From NCBI GenBank assembly GCA_029287875.1, contig JARFQH010000064.1, positions 1-16,114 of the forward strand: 16,114 nt of DNA. Direction: 5' to 3'. Origin of the DNA: Desulfobacteraceae bacterium. Lineage in GTDB: Bacteria > Desulfobacterota > Desulfobacteria > Desulfobacterales > SG8-13. The notes beneath the pieces are model-generated. The model searched no databases, was not told the origin of the DNA, and saw only the letters and a program-made list of their open reading frames with translations. The position numbers were made by a program, and so were the translations under genes. Each line of letters opens with the position of its first letter. Position 1 is the stretch's first letter. This document shows positions 8,601 through 12,791 of this stretch, one piece after another.

Positions 8601-8638
8601 TGATGAAGCCGGCTGCGCCGGAGAGTGAACCCGACTGA
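5621..8638 (+). CDS. Receiver-domain protein fused to a PEP-synthase-type ATP-grasp (PPDK_N) module
   Basis: 1005 residues, often labelled phosphoenolpyruvate synthase, which is probably wrong. Residues about 35-165 look like a receiver fold, but the expected phospho-acceptor Asp is missing (FDLVLTMPRLDDMDAF), so it is a pseudo-receiver. Residues about 178-325 form a second receiver with the acidic pair E185/D186, acceptor D255 (SIFSDVRFP), S289/S290 and K308, and an insertion near 205-240. From about 435 it resembles the nucleotide-binding half of PEP synthase: GKGSLGGKARGL (438-449), YPLAVRSSSLLEDAQFQPFAG (from 532) and CPVEIEF...FALLQIRPM (785-813). A conserved tail follows (KYLLVGPGRWGSADRW, 884-899). 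The phosphohistidine swivel and PEP/pyruvate barrel are absent, so the PEP synthase reaction is not expected. The GTG start follows AAAGGA with a 7-nt spacer. No membrane segment or signal peptide is seen. Its function is unknown; control of an ATP-dependent phosphotransfer by phosphorylation is inference. Confidence 0.9.
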   Translation: MQQDNDQDHCIIRRVDEFDLSFKVFHELMARKVNEILLVSTPYDAFIMEEEGRLAERIIHEYRGLNLSRPPHLTWVSTAHEAIQTLACKSFDLVLTMPRLDDMDAFALSRRIKEIDPDLPVFLLAHRTNRHLFDPDYRKNHPIDKIFVWSGNTDLLLALIKNVEDQMNIDFDTQRAKVRVLIMVEDSPIYYSSILPLLYKEIVLQTQAVMEDSLNDEHRILRMRARPKILLAENFEEAEALYHRFKPYLLSIFSDVRFPRNGKVDEAAGLSLLKMVRAETPDIPLLMLSSEEKNRQKADTIPAVFLNKNAPALHTEIREFFKQYLGFGDFIFRLPDDTEVGRASNLREMQKILPTIPDASIFYHACRNHFSSWLMARSEIMLATKLKPVKATEFDTVAHLKKFLIYSVAERRKGRQKGIIAQFDPDHYDPDAEFVKIGKGSLGGKARGLAFMSIQLKENSEFQKRFGDIDIQVPQTLVISTEAFDEFMSENNLKDVTAGELSDIEISERFLEARLPEWLRRNLEMVLSNLDYPLAVRSSSLLEDAQFQPFAGIYRTYMLPNRHPDLNLRLARLIQAIKLVYASTYMAAPRAYAKSTMHRTEDEKMAVIIQHLTGSLNGSMYYPAISGVAQSYNFYPVSNMKPEEGIAHIAMGLGKTVVEGGKSLRFSSRYPQLLPQFSTVEDILNNSQRFFFALNLKHFPNDFDTLQKFSDDVTLVKIEVDAAGDHPAVRHLCSTYNPQDHRIRDVYSPQGYPVVTFASILKYQSFPLPDILTEILEIGRRGMGCPVEIEFAVKLPFNGEGQNEFALLQIRPMAISRHDRRVDITQEDMATAFCYSSMALGHGWDRSISDIIFVCPDTFNPSQTVAIAKEIGFLNGRLVAANRKYLLVGPGRWGSADRWLGIPATWSEISGVGAMVETRAEDLNADPSQGSHFFHNITSLGISYLNLVENGKDFIDWRWLATLPVAGATAYVKHVNLERPITIKIDGKTSRAVLMKPAAPESEPD

Positions 8639-8653
8639 AACGGCTGACCCGGA

Positions 8654-8716
8654 CAGACCTAACCGACCCTACGGGCTAAACGGGCTCAACCGGCTAAACC
8701 GGCTCAACGGACTCAA
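8654..8716 (+). repeat. Seven-unit degenerate 9-bp tandem repeat
   Basis: Between the 1005-aa gene and the next gene the sequence falls into 9-bp units. The best are CGGGCTAAA (8672-8680), CGGGCTCAA (8681-8689), CCGGCTAAA (8690-8698), CCGGCTCAA (8699-8707) and CGGACTCAA (8708-8716); two more diverged units precede them from 8654. The consensus is about CSGGCTMAA. The array starts 16 bp after the stop codon and ends 24 bp before the next start. The period is a multiple of three but I see no translation signal for it. Confidence 0.75.
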
Positions 8717-8740
8717 CTGCCACCGGAAAGGATGTCATTT

Positions 8741-9073
8741 ATGACCGGAGAAAACGATGTTGTCCTGATGTATTTTGAAGATCAGCCTCTGAGTTACGCG
8801 CGGATCGAGGAGATCCTCCCGGATGCAAAACCGAACTGGTATCACGTTCGGTTGCTGCTACTGCAATTCCCGCTTCAGGTGGTTACATGGATATTGAGAG
8901 ATAACTACATCAACGGTGATGAATTCACCATGGACGGCAAACGGATACGGTTGGAGCGGATCGTAGCGCCGCAGCCAGCCCAGACGCCGTCTGAACCCAA
9001 AGACAAAAAAACCGTGCGGAAGCAGCCTCTCGAGGGCAAAGTGATATCACTGAAGGATTTAAAAAAAAAATGA
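8741..9073 (+). CDS. Conserved hypothetical protein (~110 aa)
   Basis: Small soluble protein of unknown function. The N-terminal 75 residues look like a compact alpha/beta domain (VVLMYFEDQPLSYARIEEIL, then NWYHVRLLLLQFPLQVVTWI and INGDEFTMDGKRIRLERI). A Pro/Lys-rich linker follows, ending in a basic tail VISLKDLKKK. The conserved-looking WYHV..LLLLQFPLQVVTWILRD stretch is hydrophobic but broken by charged and polar residues, so it is more likely a buried core than a membrane span. I prefer the ATG at 8741, because GGAAAGGA ends 8 nt before it; the in-frame ATG at 8732 lies inside that ribosome-binding site. The last codons are a run of ten A before TGA (9061-9073). It directly follows the receiver/ATP-grasp gene on the same strand, with the 9-bp repeats in between, and may be its partner. 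Confidence 0.8.
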   Translation: MTGENDVVLMYFEDQPLSYARIEEILPDAKPNWYHVRLLLLQFPLQVVTWILRDNYINGDEFTMDGKRIRLERIVAPQPAQTPSEPKDKKTVRKQPLEGKVISLKDLKKK

Positions 9074-9103
9074 TTTTACACTCTACGGTCTTGGCGCCTC
9101 GAG

Positions 9104-9125
9104 TCCCGCCGCGAGACGGGCGGGA
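9104..9125. repeat. GC-rich hairpin before the DUF1848 gene
   Basis: TCCCGCC (9104-9110) and GGCGGGA (9119-9125) form a perfect 7-bp stem with an 8-nt loop. In the plus direction it is followed by AAAATC rather than a U-run, so it is not an intrinsic terminator for the upstream gene. It ends 5 nt before the ATG of a 7-codon mini-ORF (9131-9154) and its 3' arm contains the only G-rich ribosome-binding-like sequence there. Confidence 0.4.
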
Positions 9126-9150
9126 AAATCATGTCCAACCAATCGTGTAA

Positions 9151-10113
9151 ATGAGCAAAATGGCACCGACAACCAAAATCGTCCTGTCTGCCTCGCGCAG
9201 AACGGACATTCCCGCATTTTACCTGACTTGGTTCATGAACTGTCTGGATCGCGGGTTCTTTGAAGTCGCGAATCCCTTCAACCAAAGGGTTGCGCATGTT
9301 CCGGCCGGTCCGGACACGGTACACACCATTGTTTTCTGGTCCAAGGATTTCGGTCGATTTCTCGCGGAGGAGATCGGCGAAGAATTGCGGAAAAGAGGGT
9401 ACAGTCTGTTTTTCAACTTCACGGTCAACTCCAGGTCGCCACTGCTGGAACCGCGGGTCCCGCCGCTGAAAAACCGCCTGGGTCAAATCGAAGCGCTGAG
9501 TCGCCGGTTCGGACCGCAATCGATCAACTGGCGTTTCGATCCGCTCTGTTTTTATCGGGAAACCGGCGGATCGGTCGAAAACAACCTGACAGATTTTTCG
9601 ATCATCGCCCGAAGTGCGCATCGCGCGGGGATCACCCGGTGCATAACGAGCTTCATGGACCATTATCCTAAGATACAGCGTCGACTGGCCGCCGTTCCGG
9701 GGTTTTCCTTTGTCGACCCCTCGCCGGTCGAAAAAGCGGCCATCCTTTTGAAACTCGAAACCCGCTTGCGGTCATTTCAAATCGATCTGACCACCTGTTG
9801 TGAGAAAAACATCCTGCAAAGGCTGCCCGCAGAAACGAAAATCCGGCCGAGCGCTTGCATTTCAAACACCCTTCTGACTGAGCTATACGGCGGCCACATC
9901 TCATTAAAAAAAGACACGGGTCAGCGTCGCCGGCAGGGCTGCGGCTGTCAGGTCTCGGTCGATATCGGCTCTTACCGGGATCAGCCTTGCGGCCACGGCT
10001 GCCTGTTCTGCTATGCCAATCCGCGCGGCGGTGCCAACCCGTCATCGCCTGGGAATCCCGATCCTTGCATCACACTGCCGTCCCAAAATGATGCCGCAGA
10101 AAGAGTGATTTGA
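9151..10113 (+). CDS. DUF1848 family protein with C-terminal radical-SAM-like cysteine cluster
   Basis: 320 residues. The N-terminus (about 9-65) has the family signature LSASRRTDIPAFY...WFMN and HTIVFWSKD; NWRFDPLCFY (126-135) and the ITSFMDHYPKI region are also typical. The C-terminus has CGC (264-266), SVDIGSY (269-275) and C280-X3-C284-X2-C287 (CGHGCLFCYANP). This CX3CX2C is the canonical 4Fe-4S motif of radical SAM enzymes, but here it is at the C-terminal end, as described for DUF1848. The natural reading is a radical-SAM-like enzyme with permuted order; the substrate is unknown. The start is uncertain: ATG 9151 has no clear ribosome-binding site, and ATG 9160 is a second choice. A 7-codon ORF (9131-9154) overlaps the start. 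dusB begins 1 bp after the stop, so the two are almost certainly co-transcribed. Confidence 0.88.
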   Translation: MSKMAPTTKIVLSASRRTDIPAFYLTWFMNCLDRGFFEVANPFNQRVAHVPAGPDTVHTIVFWSKDFGRFLAEEIGEELRKRGYSLFFNFTVNSRSPLLEPRVPPLKNRLGQIEALSRRFGPQSINWRFDPLCFYRETGGSVENNLTDFSIIARSAHRAGITRCITSFMDHYPKIQRRLAAVPGFSFVDPSPVEKAAILLKLETRLRSFQIDLTTCCEKNILQRLPAETKIRPSACISNTLLTELYGGHISLKKDTGQRRRQGCGCQVSVDIGSYRDQPCGHGCLFCYANPRGGANPSSPGNPDPCITLPSQNDAAERVI

Positions 10114-10114
10114 C

Positions 10115-11188
10115 ATGCGCATCGGCCCACTGAATCTGGCAAACTCCGCGGTCCTGGCGCCGCTGGCCGGTATTACCGACCTGCCCTTCCGCCTGCTGGT
10201 CAAACAATCCGGATGCGCACTGGTTTATTCCGAAATGATCAGTGCCAACGCCCTGGTGCGCGAATCGACCAAGACGCTCAAGATGCTCGACAGTACGACG
10301 GAAGAAAAGCCCCTGAGCGTTCAGATCTTCGGTACCGAGCCGGCAATCATGGCCCAAGCCGCCCGAATGGTCGCCTCTTCGGGAGCGGACCTGCTGGACA
10401 TCAATTGCGGGTGTGCCGTGAAAAAAATCGCAAAGACCGGTTCGGGTGTTGCCTTGATGCGAGAACCGAAGACGGCCGAAGCCCTCTTTCGAGCGGTTCG
10501 TCGGACCGTCGACATCCCCTTGACGATCAAAATCCGCTCCGGCTGGGATGTCAGTGGTCGACAGGCGATCGAATTCGCCCGTCTGGCGGAGGCATGCGGT
10601 ATCGATGCAATTGCCGTGCACCCGCGGACGGCAACCCAGGGTTTTCGCGGGCAGTCCGACTGGTCGGTCATCGCGGCTGTCAAGGACGCCGTTTCGATCC
10701 CCGTCATTGGAAACGGAGATATCCTCAGTGCCCGGGATGCGGTGCGGATGGAGGCAGATACCGGGTGTGACGCCATCATGATCGGCAGGGCGGCCATCGG
10801 CAATCCCTGGATTTTCAGCCGCTACCTGGCGCTGAAGACCGGGCAGACGGAACCGAATGTGGATCTTGCAATGAGGATTGAGACAATGATCCGGTATGTC
10901 CGGGCGATGGTCGACTACCGGGGCGAGAGCCGCGCCTGCCATATGCTGCGCAGCCGTCTCGGCTGGTTTGTCAAGGGCCTCCCGCATGCCGGCGCCTTCA
11001 GGGAAGCCATCAAATCGGTCACCGCCGAAGATGAGGCTCTGGCGGCGATTGATACCTTCTGCGCGACACTCGAAAAAAGATCGATACCGGAACATGAAAT
11101 CGGTGCTACAGACGACGAGGGCTTCGCCGCTGCCGAAGATTCAGGCACGAAACAACAGCCGGCGATCGCCGGCCCGCGGAACCGATGA
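10115..11188 (+). CDS. dusB: tRNA-dihydrouridine synthase, DusB family
   Basis: 357 residues, about 35 longer than E. coli DusB. It is an FMN enzyme that uses NADPH to reduce specific uridines in the tRNA D-loop to dihydrouridine. The TIM-barrel landmarks are APLAGITDLPFR (15-26), YSEMISANAL (38-47), VQIFGT (69-74), DINCGCAVKKIAKTGSGVAL (95-114), IKIRSGW (138-144), AVHPRTATQGFRGQSDW (167-183), IGNGDI (198-203) and IGRAAIGNPWIF (223-234). The catalytic cysteine should be C100; the usual GCP is GCA here, with an extra Cys at 98. The substrate-binding helical domain occupies about 250-325, and the last ~30 residues are a low-complexity acidic/polar tail. The ATG at 10115 follows GAAAGAG; the DUF1848 stop is 1 bp upstream. 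DusB rather than DusA or DusC is inferred from similarity around the catalytic loop. Confidence 0.95.
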   Translation: MRIGPLNLANSAVLAPLAGITDLPFRLLVKQSGCALVYSEMISANALVRESTKTLKMLDSTTEEKPLSVQIFGTEPAIMAQAARMVASSGADLLDINCGCAVKKIAKTGSGVALMREPKTAEALFRAVRRTVDIPLTIKIRSGWDVSGRQAIEFARLAEACGIDAIAVHPRTATQGFRGQSDWSVIAAVKDAVSIPVIGNGDILSARDAVRMEADTGCDAIMIGRAAIGNPWIFSRYLALKTGQTEPNVDLAMRIETMIRYVRAMVDYRGESRACHMLRSRLGWFVKGLPHAGAFREAIKSVTAEDEALAAIDTFCATLEKRSIPEHEIGATDDEGFAAAEDSGTKQQPAIAGPRNR

Positions 11189-11223
11189 AAAAAGAATCCA
11201 CCCGTTCCGTTTAGGGTCACGGT

Positions 11224-11360
11224 AAGAAATAATTCCACAAGATTGCGCCGGATTTGGGTTCGTCTACAAGGCACATCCAGCGGCGCATATCGAGATAAGT
11301 GTCGGTGGATGTAACGCAGTAGACGATCCAAAAGACAAGCAAGATGTGGCATTATTTCTT
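11224..11360. repeat. 137-bp imperfect palindrome between convergent genes (MITE-like or bidirectional terminator)
   Basis: The outer arms AAGAAATAATTCCACA (11224-11239) and TGTGGCATTATTTCTT (11345-11360) are inverted repeats with 15 of 16 positions complementary. Inside, TTGGGTTCGTCTAC pairs 12/14 with GTAGACGATCCAAA, ACATCCA pairs 7/7 with TGGATGT, and TATC-GA-GATA (11288-11297) sits exactly at the centre. The whole element can fold into one long hairpin. It lies between dusB (ends 11188) and the lipoprotein gene (ends 11371) and contains no ORF of note. The paired A-rich and U-rich outer ends fit a bidirectional terminator; the overall shape also fits a miniature inverted-repeat element. 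No clear target-site duplication flanks it. The remaining bases from 11189 to 11223 show nothing. Confidence 0.75.
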
Positions 11361-11370
11361 GCTGGGGCCC

Positions 11371-12327
11371 TTACTTCTTCAAGCGCAGACCTTGGCCCTC
11401 TTTAAAACCACTGCCTGAAACCGACACCGCCCGGGCAGTGTCTTCGGACACCGTTTTCACCTCGATTTCACCGACTTTAGGGCCCGGCGGAAGATAGCGG
11501 TGTCCGCCGTACCCCTCGATGGATTGCCGGCTATCGTAGACCTCGAAAATATCACCGGCCTGTACATTCGATCGGCTGCCGGCCGCCATCAGAATGTCAG
11601 CGGCGTCGACCGCAACGATGTAACTCTTCCACGCCTGCCGTTCGATGGCCTTGCAGAGGTTGTCTTTCACGTCATCGATGATCTCGGCCAGAGACGGTTC
11701 GATAAAATAGGGTTCGATCCGGTTTTGGGCGCGGATCAGCTCGACATCGGGTTCCTCAACCTCTATTTTGTGCGACAGCGTTTGGTCGAATATCTTGGTG
11801 GCAGTGGCCGTGTCGTAGAGTTCGATCAGGGCTTCAACCTGTACGTAGTAATGGCTGCTCCTTAAAAACCAGAACCCCTTGATTTTTTCGTCGACATTGA
11901 TGCTGGTGATCTTGCCCACCAGCACGGCATTGAGGCCGAAAGGTCGTCCGGTCATGGCCAAACTGAAGTTATCGACCGCACCGGAAGCCAAAAGCGGCAA
12001 GTTGACAAGGCCTTCGGGGAAATCTCCGCCGCCGGGTTTAATGAAAAGGATGTCGGTGCACTTCTCTTGGATAGCTTGCAGGAGATTGTCCTGAAAGAAG
12101 TCCTTTAGCATGGAGTCGCCGAAAATACTCTCCATCCGAAAAGGAACGACGCCGATTTTCTTTTTCAGCCGTTTGTCGTAGGCGCTGGCAGGCTCCTTCA
12201 CCGCTGACGGCAGGCTCGGGCCCCCACCCGACCATTTGGAGCAGCCGCCGGCGACGATCGGCAGCAGAAACAAAATCGTCCAGGCCACAATACGCTTCCG
12301 CCGATCCCGCCATTCTCGAAGCGTCAT
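11371..12327 (-). CDS. Predicted lipoprotein with TolB/CsgG-like N-terminal and FlgT-like C-terminal regions
   Basis: 318 residues. The basic N-terminus (REWRDRRKR), hydrophobic stretch (VAWTILFLLPIVAG) and Cys29 in VAGGC form a lipoprotein signal, although position -3 is Ala rather than the usual Leu. A flexible Ser/Gly/Pro linker follows, then a domain starting KIGVVPFRMES (about 57) with the GVVPF strand seen in TolB-N/CsgG-type periplasmic proteins. Near the C-terminus, SNVQAGDIFEVYD, VGEIEVKTVSEDTARAVSVSG and EGQGLRL resemble the C-terminal beta domain of FlgT. It probably sits in the outer membrane facing the periplasm. The exact role is unknown; no flagellar or curli genes are nearby. 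The start is well supported: AAGGAGG lies 9 nt before the ATG at 12327. A good promoter lies at 12388-12416, and transcription ends toward the palindrome at 11224-11360. Confidence 0.82.
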   Translation of the reverse strand: MTLREWRDRRKRIVAWTILFLLPIVAGGCSKWSGGGPSLPSAVKEPASAYDKRLKKKIGVVPFRMESIFGDSMLKDFFQDNLLQAIQEKCTDILFIKPGGGDFPEGLVNLPLLASGAVDNFSLAMTGRPFGLNAVLVGKITSINVDEKIKGFWFLRSSHYYVQVEALIELYDTATATKIFDQTLSHKIEVEEPDVELIRAQNRIEPYFIEPSLAEIIDDVKDNLCKAIERQAWKSYIVAVDAADILMAAGSRSNVQAGDIFEVYDSRQSIEGYGGHRYLPPGPKVGEIEVKTVSEDTARAVSVSGSGFKEGQGLRLKK

Positions 12328-12387
12328 CTACACGATCCTCCTTTAAAGCCCAGACTGTGTCGAAATAGGCCATTTAAAAATGAACCT

Positions 12388-12416
12388 CTTGTAATGGAAT
12401 CGATAAGTGTTGTCAA
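12388..12416 (-). promoter_or_regulatory. Promoter for the lipoprotein gene
   Basis: On the minus strand, TTGACA (12416-12411, perfect) is followed after 17 bp by TACAAG (12393-12388), about 60 bp before the start codon at 12327. It is back to back with a second TTGACA promoter 30 bp away that reads the other way. Confidence 0.5.
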
Positions 12417-12446
12417 TCGCAAGGCAAACTCCGGATGGGGTGATTC

Positions 12447-12475
12447 TTGACAGCGAATTTTCTTTCTGATAACAA
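12447..12475 (+). promoter_or_regulatory. Promoter for the 60-aa small protein gene
   Basis: TTGACA (12447-12452, perfect) and TAACAA (12470-12475) are 17 bp apart. The -10 region ends about 40 bp before the ATG at 12516, and the sequence between them is A+T-rich. Confidence 0.55.
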
Positions 12476-12515
12476 ATCAATATCATTAATTATTCTTAAC
12501 AAAGGGGAGATATTG

Positions 12516-12698
12516 ATGACCTCGATCGACGAACAGATCCTCAAGGCAACCAAAGAGATCGTGGTTAAATTCATTGAAACCGGCCGCCTCTCACCCAGCG
12601 GTTTCGGCGAAACCTTCAAGAGCGTTTACCGCACGGTCGAAAAGACCGTCAAGGGGAATAAACCTCAGGCCGTCGAACCGCCGAAACCGGCCAAATAG
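12516..12698 (+). CDS. Small conserved hypothetical protein (60 aa)
   Basis: The frame could be opened at TTG 12447, but that TTG is the -35 box of a good promoter. The ATG at 12516 has GGGGAGA 5 nt upstream, so it is the real start. The product MTSIDEQILKATKEIVVKFI is a short amphipathic helix followed by ETGRLSPSGFGETFKSVYRTVEKTV and a Pro/Lys-rich tail. No signal peptide, membrane segment or cysteines are present. The layout 'helix - short linker with Pro - helix - end' and the wording ATKEIVVKFIETGRLSPSGF resemble the N-terminal helical domain of MucR/Ros-like proteins but without the zinc finger. This likeness is weak. The function is unknown. It is a single-gene unit with its own promoter, suggesting a well-expressed small helical protein. 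Confidence 0.7.
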   Translation: MTSIDEQILKATKEIVVKFIETGRLSPSGFGETFKSVYRTVEKTVKGNKPQAVEPPKPAK

Positions 12699-12791
12699 CA
12701 CTTATGTCAGGCGGTGCTATTCGACCAGCCACACAGTGCGATTCTGGGTCTGACTGGCAATATAGTCGAATTCGCGATTTCTTCTATTCGC

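Noticed and set aside
5621..8638. Functional phosphoenolpyruvate synthase (ppsA)
   Set aside because: The mobile phosphohistidine domain and the PEP-binding barrel cannot be found, and the N-terminal 330 residues are receiver-like.
9104..9130. Intrinsic terminator after the 8741 gene
   Set aside because: The hairpin is followed by A residues in the plus direction, not U, and the run of genes continues on the same strand.
10070..11095. 341-codon minus-strand open frame opposite dusB
   Set aside because: The dusB frame carries complete family motifs; the opposite frame is low in hydrophobic structure and matches nothing I recognise.
12447..12515. N-terminal extension of the 60-aa protein from a TTG start
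   Set aside because: The TTG is the -35 box of a good promoter, and a clear ribosome-binding site precedes ATG 12516.
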